A DNA stretch of 43,824 nt from DAXETY01 sp051155755 (lineage in GTDB: Bacteria > Desulfobacterota > Desulfobacteria > Desulfobacterales > SG8-13), in contig DAXETY010000077.1 in NCBI GenBank assembly GCA_051155755.1, positions 1 to 43,824 of the forward strand, written 5' to 3'. Of the stretch, positions 31,149-39,120 are shown in pieces. Made by a program: the position numbers and the translations under genes. The stretch's first letter is position 1; each line of letters opens with the position of its first letter. A model generated the notes under the pieces. It ran no database searches and was not told where the DNA came from. It worked only from the letters and a program-made list of their open reading frames with translations.

Positions 31149-33917
31149 ATGAGCCTGCTCCCCCCGCATACCGATGGCAATGAAGATCAACCCCTGCATG
31201 AAACCGTGCGCTGGCTGGCATCGACCCTGGGTGACGTGATCCGCCGCCTGGAGGGAGAATCCTGTTTTGAAGCTGTGGAAAACCTGCGGACCGCTTGCCG
31301 GTCCCGTCGCGTGGGCGAAGCCGACGCACCCGGCATCGATGACCTGCTGCAAATGGTCGAAGGCCTGTCCCTGGGAAACGCCGGTATCGTGGCGCGTGCT
31401 TTCACGTTGTTTTTTCTGCTGATCAACACCGCCGAGCAGGCCCATCAGGTCCTGCGACGCCGTGCGGCGGGTGGAAAATCCGGTGATGCTTCCGAGCCCG
31501 GAGACTTTCGCTGGGCGCTGCGGCAACTCAAAGACCGGGGAGTTGCGCCGGACGAGATCAACGACCGGCTTTCTCAGATGGAAATCCGACCGGTGCTCAC
31601 CGCCCATCCGACCGAGGCCACCCGTCACACGGTGCTCGACCTGCAGGCCCGGGTCGCCGATCTCCTGCTGCAAATCGACGGGGCCGACGCCGAAACCCGT
31701 CGCGACCTGGAAGAATCGCTGGCATCGGAAGTGGAGCTTTTGTGGCTGACCACTGAAGTGCGGGCGGACCGCCCCTCGGTCATGCATGAAGTCAGCAATG
31801 TGCTCTGGTACCTGCAACACCGGTTTCCGGACACCGAGTCCCGCATGGTCAGGGAACTGCAGCGGGCCTTCCGGGAAGTGTTCAACCAGCCCTTGAAAGT
31901 ACCTGCCTTTCTGCGAGTCGGCAGCTGGGTCGGCGGAGACCGCGACGGCAACCCCGAGGTCACCCCGGAGGTGACGCTGCAGGCCGCCCGCCGCGCGGCC
32001 GATACGATAATCGGTGTTTACCTCGACCGGTTGGATGCACTGACCGAAGCGCTATCCTGGTCTGCCCGGATCAAATCCGTACCGGACGCCCTGGAGACGT
32101 CCCTGGAAAAAGACCGCAAGAACCTGCCCCGGGTCTGGGATTCTCTCCAGGACCGGTATTCGCGCGAACCACTGCGCCTGAAACTGGGTATGATGACCGC
32201 CCGCCTCCATGCCAAGCGTCGGCAGATACAGTCTGCAGAAAAAATCGACGAAGACAGCACCTACCGGGATGCCGGGGACTTCATCGCGGATTTGAACCGG
32301 ATCAACGAAGCACTGCACTCGGTCAAAGCCGAACAGTCGGCCCGGACACTCATGGATCCGCTGTTGACCTGCGCCCGAATCCACGGGTTTTTCGGCTATG
32401 AGCTCGATGTGCGGGAAGAGTCCGGGGTCCACCAGGCCACCCTGGATGACATTTACAGTGTGCTGGGAATGGAACCGCCGGATCGCAGGGGCCTGGAGGC
32501 CGAATTGCTGAGCCGACGTCCCCTGCTCAGCGAGCGTTTGCCGCTGGCGGAGCAAACCCGCAAAACCACCCGAGTTTTCAATTCCATCCGCCAAATTCAA
32601 ACCGAGCTGGGCGAAAATGCGGTTTCCACCTACATTATTTCCATGACCCACAGCCCCGAGGACCTCCTGCGGGTCCTGCTGCTGGCCCGCGAAGCCGGGC
32701 TGGTCGATCTGGCCGGCGAACCACCCCGATCCAGCCTGGACGTGGTTCCGTTGTTCGAAACCCTGGATGATTTGAACCGGTCGGCGGATCTGATGGGCTC
32801 TCTTTTTGACAGCCGGGTCTACCAACGCCAGCTGCAGGCTCGTGAAATGCGGCAGGAAATCATGATCGGCTATTCGGATTCCACCAAAGACGCAGGCCTG
32901 CTGCCGGCCTCCTGGGCGCTGTACCGGGCCCAGGAATCGCTAACGGAAGTGTGCAATAAAGCCGGCGTCGCGTTGCGGTTTTTCCATGGGCGCGGCGGAA
33001 CCGTTGGGCGCGGCGGCGGCTCTCCGGTCTTCCGGGCCCTTTCGGCCCTGCCGCCGGGAACCATCGAAGGGACGATCAAGATCACCGAGCAAGGCGAGGT
33101 CATCAGCCAGAAATACGGTCTGGTTCCCATTGCCGACCATACCCTGGAGGTCATGTTGACCGGAACCCTGATGGCCTTGTTTCCCTTCTGGTGCGAAAAT
33201 TTAAAACCCGATCACGAGCAGCGTTTCCGCGAAACGATGGACCGGCTGGTGAACCTCTCTCTGCCCGTGTATCGCAAGTGGGTCCATGAAGACGATCGAG
33301 TGTTCAACCTGTTTCAGCAGGCCACCCCGGTGAAGGAACTGTCGCATGTGCACTTCGGCTCCCGTCCGGCCTATCGCGGCGACAGCAAGGGCCTCGATAC
33401 CCTGCGGGCCATTCCATGGGTTTTCGGCTGGACCCAGATCCGGCTGAATCTGCCGGCCTGGCTGGGGGTCGGCACCGCCCTCGATACCGTGATCGAAGAA
33501 ACCGAAGGTTTGGCCATCCTGCGGGAAATGGCCGATTCCTGGTGTTTCTTCGACGATCTTCTGGGCAAAATCGAAATGATCTGCGCCAAAACGGACCTGG
33601 AGATCGCCAAAACCTATATCGACTGCCTGGGTGAAAACAGCGAGGCGCTGTGGGAAATGTTCCAGGCCGAATACGATCGCACGGTGAAAGCGTTGCTGAA
33701 AATTCGTCAAAGCAAGTATCTGCTCGAGGGCCAGCCGCATCTTCAAACCGCCCTGATTCATCGCGATCGCTACATCGATCCGCTTTCGCTGTTGCAGGTG
33801 CATTTGCTGCGGCGCAAACAATCCCTGGAAAAAAACGACCCGCAGGTCGAAGAAATCAATCGCGTACTGGGAACGGCCCTTAACGGTGTGGCGCAGGGGT
33901 TGAGAAACACCGGCTGA
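31149..33917 (+). CDS. ppc: Phosphoenolpyruvate carboxylase
   Basis: A 922-residue PEPC of bacterial type, full length. The catalytic histidine is His153 in PVLTAHPTEATRH; the second signature GYSDSTKDAG and the active-site loop FFHGRGGTVGRGGG are intact; the C-terminus ends in RNTG, as is usual and required for regulation. It converts PEP and bicarbonate to oxaloacetate, feeding the TCA intermediates. ATG 31149 is preceded by AAAGGAG at seven bases. It seems monocistronic, with hairpin 34052-34088 downstream. Confidence 0.96.
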   Translation: MSLLPPHTDGNEDQPLHETVRWLASTLGDVIRRLEGESCFEAVENLRTACRSRRVGEADAPGIDDLLQMVEGLSLGNAGIVARAFTLFFLLINTAEQAHQVLRRRAAGGKSGDASEPGDFRWALRQLKDRGVAPDEINDRLSQMEIRPVLTAHPTEATRHTVLDLQARVADLLLQIDGADAETRRDLEESLASEVELLWLTTEVRADRPSVMHEVSNVLWYLQHRFPDTESRMVRELQRAFREVFNQPLKVPAFLRVGSWVGGDRDGNPEVTPEVTLQAARRAADTIIGVYLDRLDALTEALSWSARIKSVPDALETSLEKDRKNLPRVWDSLQDRYSREPLRLKLGMMTARLHAKRRQIQSAEKIDEDSTYRDAGDFIADLNRINEALHSVKAEQSARTLMDPLLTCARIHGFFGYELDVREESGVHQATLDDIYSVLGMEPPDRRGLEAELLSRRPLLSERLPLAEQTRKTTRVFNSIRQIQTELGENAVSTYIISMTHSPEDLLRVLLLAREAGLVDLAGEPPRSSLDVVPLFETLDDLNRSADLMGSLFDSRVYQRQLQAREMRQEIMIGYSDSTKDAGLLPASWALYRAQESLTEVCNKAGVALRFFHGRGGTVGRGGGSPVFRALSALPPGTIEGTIKITEQGEVISQKYGLVPIADHTLEVMLTGTLMALFPFWCENLKPDHEQRFRETMDRLVNLSLPVYRKWVHEDDRVFNLFQQATPVKELSHVHFGSRPAYRGDSKGLDTLRAIPWVFGWTQIRLNLPAWLGVGTALDTVIEETEGLAILREMADSWCFFDDLLGKIEMICAKTDLEIAKTYIDCLGENSEALWEMFQAEYDRTVKALLKIRQSKYLLEGQPHLQTALIHRDRYIDPLSLLQVHLLRRKQSLEKNDPQVEEINRVLGTALNGVAQGLRNTG

Positions 33918-34051
33918 TCGGTATCCGACCCGGTTCCGTATTCGCAAAACCTGCACAGCCATTTGCAAGGGCCGGCCACAGCCCAGGCCGGATGCCGCCT
34001 TAAAAAATCACGCCTGAATTGCGAGTTGCACCAGGGAGCGTGATTACAGCT

Positions 34052-34088
34052 CCGACACCGGCACAATGGGGCCTTGACCCCATGTCGG
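34052..34088 (+). terminator. Hairpin downstream of ppc
   Basis: CCGAC, a nine-base bulge and ATGGGG on one side pair with CCCCAT and GTCGG on the other; the loop is CCTTGA. It is 134 bases after ppc and lacks a T-tract. The rest of the gap (33918-34158) shows nothing I can identify. Confidence 0.3.
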
Positions 34089-34195
34089 CCGCACCGGCCA
34101 ACCGATAGGTTATGTAAAACTTCAGTAAATCCGCAAACCATCCGGCGGTATCGAAATCATGAACTCAGGTCGCGCTTCAAAAACAACTCGAAGAA

Positions 34196-34390
34196 TTGAC
34201 CCGGGAATTACGCCATTCCGGCGAGGCGGTCGAAAAGCGCCTGTTGGGGCTGCGAACCGAAATCGATCGGCTGAAGGTCGAAATGGCGGCATTGACCCGT
34301 TTTCTGGAATCGAAACATCCGGAACTTTCCGATGATATCGGACGGCTCCGCCGTGAAACCGTCCGCGAGGTCGACCCGGAATTCAAGTAG
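34196..34390 (+). CDS. Small coiled-coil protein, start uncertain or frameshifted
   Basis: A 64-residue helical protein: LTRELRHSGEAVEKRLLGLRTEIDRLKVEMAALTRFLES fits coiled-coil heptads throughout. The only in-frame start is the TTG at 34196, with no good ribosome-binding site. The coiled-coil pattern continues upstream (VALQKQLEEL, 34169-34198) back to 34163, just after an ATG at 34159 that is one base out of frame. Removing one A at 34162-34163 would give a 76-residue protein starting MTQVALQKQ. It ends immediately before the DUF72 gene, suggesting coupling. Function unknown. Confidence 0.5.
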   Translation: MTRELRHSGEAVEKRLLGLRTEIDRLKVEMAALTRFLESKHPELSDDIGRLRRETVREVDPEFK

Positions 34391-34396
34391 GTGGAG

Positions 34397-35161
34397 ATGA
34401 TGCAAAATCCCCGGATTCGGGTAGGCACTTCCGGTTGGCATTACGAGCACTGGATCGGAGCGTTTTATCCGGAAGACACATCGCCCGCAGCGATGCTGGA
34501 CTACTACGTACAGCACTTCGATACCGTGGAGATCAACAACTCGTTTTACCAGCTGCCCAGGCCGGAAACGCTGCGGCAATGGCACGCGAGCACACCGCCG
34601 GATTTTGTGTTCGCCTTCAAGGCCAGCCGCTACATCACCCACATGAAAAAACTCAAGGAACCGGCCGAAAGCCTGCCGAAAATGTTCCAGGCCGCCGGGG
34701 AGCTCGGCAGCAAGCTGGGCCCGATCCTGTTTCAGCTCCCTCCCCGCTGGCGCGTGAATCCCGATCGACTGCAGCGATTTCTGGATGCCCTGCCGGACGG
34801 ACACCGCTACACGTTTGAATTTCGCGATCCGAGCTGGTTCGACGACCGGATCTATACCATTCTGGAGTCACGCAATGCGGCCTTCTGTCAGTACCAGCTG
34901 GAAGGCCGCCTGTCGCCCAAGGCGATCACCGCCGATTTCGTGTACATTCGCCTCCACGGTCCGGCCGAGCAGGCATACCAGGGAAGCTACGACGTGCAAA
35001 CGCTGGCGGGCTGGGCCGGCGCACTGACCGCCTGGCGGCGGCAGGAGAAAACGATTTATTGCTATTTCGACAACGACCAGGCGGGATATGCGGCCCAAAA
35101 TGCCCTGCAGCTGCAGCAAATGGTCCTGGAACCGAACCGGAGAGGGGGCGAAAAGGCGTGA
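34397..35161 (+). CDS. DUF72 (YecE-like) protein
   Basis: A 254-residue canonical DUF72 protein: GTSGW at 10-14, FYP, VEINNSFYQLP (44-54), FEFRDPSWF and the C-terminal YFDNDQAGYAAQNALQLQQM, which supplies the N-D-x-x-G-x-A-x-x-N-A motif missing from the SOS-operon paralogue at 3793. The molecular role of the family is unknown. The reading frame starts at the GTG right after the coiled-coil gene's stop, but AGGTGGAG overlaps that GTG, so ATG 34397 or 34400 is likelier. Confidence 0.9.
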   Translation: MMQNPRIRVGTSGWHYEHWIGAFYPEDTSPAAMLDYYVQHFDTVEINNSFYQLPRPETLRQWHASTPPDFVFAFKASRYITHMKKLKEPAESLPKMFQAAGELGSKLGPILFQLPPRWRVNPDRLQRFLDALPDGHRYTFEFRDPSWFDDRIYTILESRNAAFCQYQLEGRLSPKAITADFVYIRLHGPAEQAYQGSYDVQTLAGWAGALTAWRRQEKTIYCYFDNDQAGYAAQNALQLQQMVLEPNRRGGEKA

Positions 35162-35181
35162 AAACGGTTCGATTGGATGTC

Positions 35182-35237
35182 CGGGTTGCGCGTTCCGGGT
35201 TACACGTTGGGGGCTGCGGGTTGCGCGTTGCGGGTTC
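35182..35237. repeat. GC-rich heptad array
   Basis: Eight consecutive 7-base units: CGGGTTG, CGCGTTC, CGGGTTA, CACGTTG, GGGGCTG, CGGGTTG, CGCGTTG, CGGGTTC. It begins 20 bases after the DUF72 stop. The same unit in reverse orientation occurs as two or three copies near 1807-1826. It is a separate array from the GCTCATA-type heptads 60 bases downstream. Confidence 0.7.
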
Positions 35238-35300
35238 CGAGTGAAACGGCGAGCGGGCGAATCGGCGCAAACCAAGACTTTTCATTTAGTTTGGTTTTTG

Positions 35301-35400
35301 ATTTTACATTTTAGGCATTTACAATTTTAGGCATTTTCTTATGGGAGCCTTGAGCTTTGAGCTCATTTGCCATGAGCTATGAGCCATGAGCTAATTACGG
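35301..35400 (+). repeat. Heptad plus A/T module element, copy 3 (upstream of ligA)
   Basis: The A/T module (35301-35336) holds two copies of TTTTAGGCATTT and includes TACAAT (35320-35325) with TTGATT 16 bases upstream, a plausible promoter for ligA. Seven heptads follow at 35344-35392 (GGAGCCT, TGAGCTT, TGAGCTC, ATTTGCC, ATGAGCT, ATGAGCC, ATGAGCT), ending in AATTACGG, the complement of the CCGTAATT border at 1587. The ligA ATG is 12 bases downstream. Confidence 0.75.
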
Positions 35401-35412
35401 ACGATCGGACCC

Positions 35413-37464
35413 ATGGCCTTCAAAAAAAACCCCTCCACGGACTTCAAGCCGGTCGACGCGCTGGACAAGGACGAGGCCCGCCGGCAGATCGAGGCCCTGC
35501 GTGAAGGCATCGATTACCACGATTACCGCTACTACGTGAAAAACGATCCGGTCATTTCCGACGCGGTTTACGACAAGCTTTTCAAGCGCCTCCGGGAGCT
35601 GGAAGAGGCCTATCCGCAATTTCAGTCCGACAATTCGCCCACCCGCCGGGTGGGCGCCGAACCGGTCGACGAACTGAAAAAAGTCGAACACAGCGCCGTG
35701 ATGCTCAGCCTGAATGCCTCCCTGGAAAAGAAAGAGGTCCGGAATTTCTTCGATTTCGTCATCCGCAATGCGGACCGCAAAGACGTCGAATTCGTTCTGG
35801 AGCCCAAATTCGACGGGTTTTCAGTGGAAATCGTCTATGAGGAGGGCCGGTTCAAGTACGGCGCCACCAGAGGTGACGGGAAAACCGGCGAGGACATCTC
35901 CGCGAATCTCAAAACGATCGGGGCGGTGCCCCTGCGGCTGCGCAAACAGGACGGCCTGCCCGGATTTGTGGCCGTAAGAGGCGAGGTCTTCATGCCGAAA
36001 GACGGATTCCAGCAGCTGAACCAGCGGCGCATCGAAAACGGCCGGGAGCCCTTTGCCAATCCCCGCAACGCCGCCGCCGGCAGCATGCGTCAGCTCGACC
36101 CCGGGAACGTGGCCGACAAGCCCTTCGACATCCTGTTTTACGAGGTGCTGAAAATCGAAGCGGCCCAATTGAAAACCCACTGGGAAACGCTGCGCCGGAT
36201 GGCCCAATGGGGCCTGAAAACCGATTCCCGCAGCCGGCGCTGTACGAAACTTTCCGAAGTGGCGGATTTCCACAGACGCCTCGACCAATCTCGCGATGAC
36301 CTGGATTACGAAATCGACGGCGTGGTGATCAAGGTCGACGACCTCCAGCTGCGGGAGCGGCTCGGCACCCGTCAGTGCAGTCCGCGCTGGGCCTTTGCCT
36401 GGAAATTCCCCCCCAAGCAGGAAGTCACGATTCTGGAAAAAATCGTCGTGCAGGTGGGCCGGACCGGTAAGCTGACACCGGTGGCCCTGCTGCAGCCGGT
36501 GGACGTCGGCGGCGTGACCGTCAGTCGGGCAACGCTGCACAACGAAGACGAAGTCCTTGAAAAAGACGTGCGCCCGGGAGACAAGGTCCGCATCGCTCGC
36601 GCCGGTGACGTGATTCCGGAAGTCGTCGAACGCATCAAAACTCCCGGGCGCAAGCGGTCCGAAAAATTTTCCATGCCGCAGCAGTGCCCGTCGTGCGGAT
36701 CGGAAATCGTGCGGGAAGGCGCTTATCACTTCTGCCCGGCAGGACTGGCCTGTCGGCCGCAGCTGGTGGGCGGCATTCTGCACTATGGCTCGCGGGAAGC
36801 CCTGAACATTGAAGGCCTGGGAGAGAAAACCGCCGCAGATCTGGTAAACAAGGAATTCTTCAAAGACTTCGCCGACCTGTATCGGCTTTCCGAGGATGAT
36901 CTGCGTCATTTGGAGGGTTTTGCCGAAAAATCCGCCCGTCAGCTGCACGAAGCCATCCAGAAATCGAAAAAACCGCACCTGGATCGATTTCTCTATGCAC
37001 TGGGGATTCGACACGTGGGTCAACGCACCGCACGGATACTGGCCGAACAGTTCCGGACGCTGGATGCATTGAAAGAAGCCGGCAAAGAAGATTTGGAGCG
37101 AATTTCGGATATCGGACCGGAAATTGCCCGCAGTATCGCCGACTTTTTCGCCCGTGAGAAAAACCGCGCGGTGCTCGATCGCCTGGCGGACAGCGGCGTC
37201 GAAGTCCAGCCGATGCCGGCCGGAAAAAAAGCGCAACCGCTGCAGGGCACGACATTCGTGTTCACCGGCTCCCTGGCGGATTACACCCGCCAGGAAGCCA
37301 AAAGGGCCGTGGAGGATCGCGGCGCCCGGGCCACCTCCAGCATCAGCGGTGAAACCGATTACCTGGTGGTGGGCGAAAATCCCGGCAGCAAACGCGACGA
37401 GGCCGAAGCACAGGATGTGGAAATCCTGGACGAAAATGGCTTTAAAGACCTGATCGGTGATTAA
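35413..37464 (+). CDS. ligA: NAD-dependent DNA ligase LigA, divergent type
   Basis: A 683-residue ligase with the complete domain order: Ia NAD-binding domain (YHDYRYYVKNDPVISDAVYD), adenylation domain with the AMP-accepting Lys132 in EPKFDGFSVE, OB fold, four-Cys zinc finger (CPSCGSE...CPAGLAC), helix-hairpin-helix repeats and a C-terminal BRCT domain (FVFTGSLADYTRQEA). It seals nicks using NAD. Several normally invariant stretches differ: KFDGFSVEIVYEEG for K-I-D-G-L-A-type sequences, and MLSLNASLEKKEV for M-L-S-L-D-N-A-F. It may therefore be a second, specialised LigA. The promoter-like repeat element is 12 bases upstream; the ribosome-binding site is weak. Confidence 0.92.
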   Translation: MAFKKNPSTDFKPVDALDKDEARRQIEALREGIDYHDYRYYVKNDPVISDAVYDKLFKRLRELEEAYPQFQSDNSPTRRVGAEPVDELKKVEHSAVMLSLNASLEKKEVRNFFDFVIRNADRKDVEFVLEPKFDGFSVEIVYEEGRFKYGATRGDGKTGEDISANLKTIGAVPLRLRKQDGLPGFVAVRGEVFMPKDGFQQLNQRRIENGREPFANPRNAAAGSMRQLDPGNVADKPFDILFYEVLKIEAAQLKTHWETLRRMAQWGLKTDSRSRRCTKLSEVADFHRRLDQSRDDLDYEIDGVVIKVDDLQLRERLGTRQCSPRWAFAWKFPPKQEVTILEKIVVQVGRTGKLTPVALLQPVDVGGVTVSRATLHNEDEVLEKDVRPGDKVRIARAGDVIPEVVERIKTPGRKRSEKFSMPQQCPSCGSEIVREGAYHFCPAGLACRPQLVGGILHYGSREALNIEGLGEKTAADLVNKEFFKDFADLYRLSEDDLRHLEGFAEKSARQLHEAIQKSKKPHLDRFLYALGIRHVGQRTARILAEQFRTLDALKEAGKEDLERISDIGPEIARSIADFFAREKNRAVLDRLADSGVEVQPMPAGKKAQPLQGTTFVFTGSLADYTRQEAKRAVEDRGARATSSISGETDYLVVGENPGSKRDEAEAQDVEILDENGFKDLIGD

Positions 37465-37585
37465 ACCGGAACCCATAATTCCGCCGTCGGCTCAAAATGG
37501 AATTGATAGTTCGTTGAACGAACCGATGGCCGACCCTGCCTTCCATCCGATGATCCCACCGCCGTAAAAAAAGCGGATTCGTTTA

Positions 37586-37798
37586 TTGTCCAATCTACAA
37601 AAATCATATGATTACAATTTCTTAAATATATAAGTACCTCGATTCGAAACATTTGTCTTCTCCCTGGCATTCATTTTGCTTTGTGGATGCAAATGAAGGC
37701 GGGGATGTTGAAAAACCCCGAATTTCGGATTCCGCAGGGAACCGATGAACGGGTACCGCCGCAATCCATTTTTCCCGAATGAAAGGAGAAGCACAGCG
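37586..37798 (+). promoter_or_regulatory. Promoter-like site and structured leader of the kamA operon
   Basis: The 334-base gap before kamA becomes A/T-rich. TTGTCC (37586-37591) and TATGAT (37607-37612) form a possible promoter with a short 15-base spacer. The predicted leader of about 180 bases has successive hairpins: TTCATTTTGC / GCAAATGAA (37670-37697, one bulge), CGGGG / CCCCG (37700-37720) and a small GAAT / ATTC stem. AAAGGAGA precedes kamA by nine bases. I do not recognise a known riboswitch class; a T-box or lysine riboswitch is not apparent. Confidence 0.4.
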
Positions 37799-39109
37799 AT
37801 GTTCCACAGAAACCCTTCTGTCGTTGCTTCCGAGCATTGCCCTTGCCCGGCCGTGTCGCCGATCGATCCGGAGAACGAAGAACCTCCGGGTACGTTGCAG
37901 GAGCGCCTGCCCCTGCCGACTCAAAACGAATCAGCGATCGTACTGTGTTTTCCACGGGAACACCAATCCCGCACATCTCCGCAAACCCGCGCATCTCGAA
38001 AAAAATTTTATCCCGGGCTCCCCGACAAAACCTGGAATGACTGGCTCTGGCAAATTCGCAGCCGAATCCGCACCGTCCGCCAGCTGCAGGAGATGCTGGT
38101 ATTGTCGAAGGAAGAAATCGCGGCTTTCGCGCAAAACCGCTCCCAACTGCCGGTGGGGATCACTCCCTACTATATGAGCCTGCTGTCGCCGAATGATGCC
38201 CGGCAGTCCCTGCGCCGAACCGTGGTGCCCACCATCGACGAGTGGATCCGCACACCGGGAGAAGCCGACGACCCGCTGGCAGAAGAGCACCAGAGCCCGG
38301 TACCGGGTCTGGTGCACCGCTATCCGGACCGGGTCCTGCTGCTGGTGCACGACTTCTGTTCCACCTACTGCCGCTATTGCACCCGGTCCCGGGTGGTGGG
38401 GCACGGCAGCCTGGTTCCCGCCCGCGCACGACTCGAAAAAGCCGTCGAATACATCCGGGCTACACCCAGCGTACGAGACGTGCTGATTTCCGGCGGTGAT
38501 CCGCTGACCCTCGGAGACGATCGCCTGGAATGGCTGCTGGCACGCCTGCGTCGCATTGGGCATGTGGAAATTCTGCGCATCGGCACCAAGGTTCCCGCCG
38601 TATTGCCGCAACGCATCACCGTCAAACTGACCCGTATGCTGCGCAAGTACCATCCGCTCTTTATGAGCCTGCACTTCACCCATCCGGATGAATGCACGCC
38701 GGAAGCAGTGCGCGCCTGCGGAATGCTGGCCGATGCCGGCATCCCCCTGGGGTCTCAGACCGTATTGCTGCAGGGGATCAACGACACCACCGAAACCATG
38801 CGGGAGCTGTGTCATCGACTCCTGCGCATGCGGGTGCGACCGTACTATCTGTATCAATGCGACCCCATTTCCGGATCGGGACACTTTCGCACCCCGGTGG
38901 CCAAGGGATTGGAAATCATCGGTAATTTGCGGGGATTCACATCCGGTTATGCGGTACCGACTTACGTAATCGACGCTCCGGGCGGCGGCGGCAAAATTCC
39001 GCTGACACCGGATTCGGTGATCGGCCGCAGCGGTGAAAACCTGCTGCTGCGAAATTATGAAAACCGGGTGTTCGCCTATCCGGACCACGATGGCGAACAA
39101 ACCGCATAA
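37799..39109 (+). CDS. kamA: Lysine 2,3-aminomutase (radical SAM, KamA/AblA family)
   Basis: A 436-residue radical-SAM, PLP-dependent enzyme converting L-lysine to L-beta-lysine. The cluster ligands are Cys187, Cys191 and Cys194 in FCSTYCRYC; the PLP lysine is Lys399 in DAPGGGGKIPL; the two substrate-binding aspartates of characterised lysine aminomutases are present (Asp355 in YQCDPISG and Asp392 in IDAPGG), so lysine is the likely substrate. The usual family N-terminus (WNDWLWQIRSRI) starts only at residue 80; the first 65 residues are an unusual Pro-rich extension with a CPC. It is first in a four-gene operon, 11 bases before the next gene. Confidence 0.92.
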   Translation: MFHRNPSVVASEHCPCPAVSPIDPENEEPPGTLQERLPLPTQNESAIVLCFPREHQSRTSPQTRASRKKFYPGLPDKTWNDWLWQIRSRIRTVRQLQEMLVLSKEEIAAFAQNRSQLPVGITPYYMSLLSPNDARQSLRRTVVPTIDEWIRTPGEADDPLAEEHQSPVPGLVHRYPDRVLLLVHDFCSTYCRYCTRSRVVGHGSLVPARARLEKAVEYIRATPSVRDVLISGGDPLTLGDDRLEWLLARLRRIGHVEILRIGTKVPAVLPQRITVKLTRMLRKYHPLFMSLHFTHPDECTPEAVRACGMLADAGIPLGSQTVLLQGINDTTETMRELCHRLLRMRVRPYYLYQCDPISGSGHFRTPVAKGLEIIGNLRGFTSGYAVPTYVIDAPGGGGKIPLTPDSVIGRSGENLLLRNYENRVFAYPDHDGEQTA

Positions 39110-39120
39110 AGGAATCTAAC

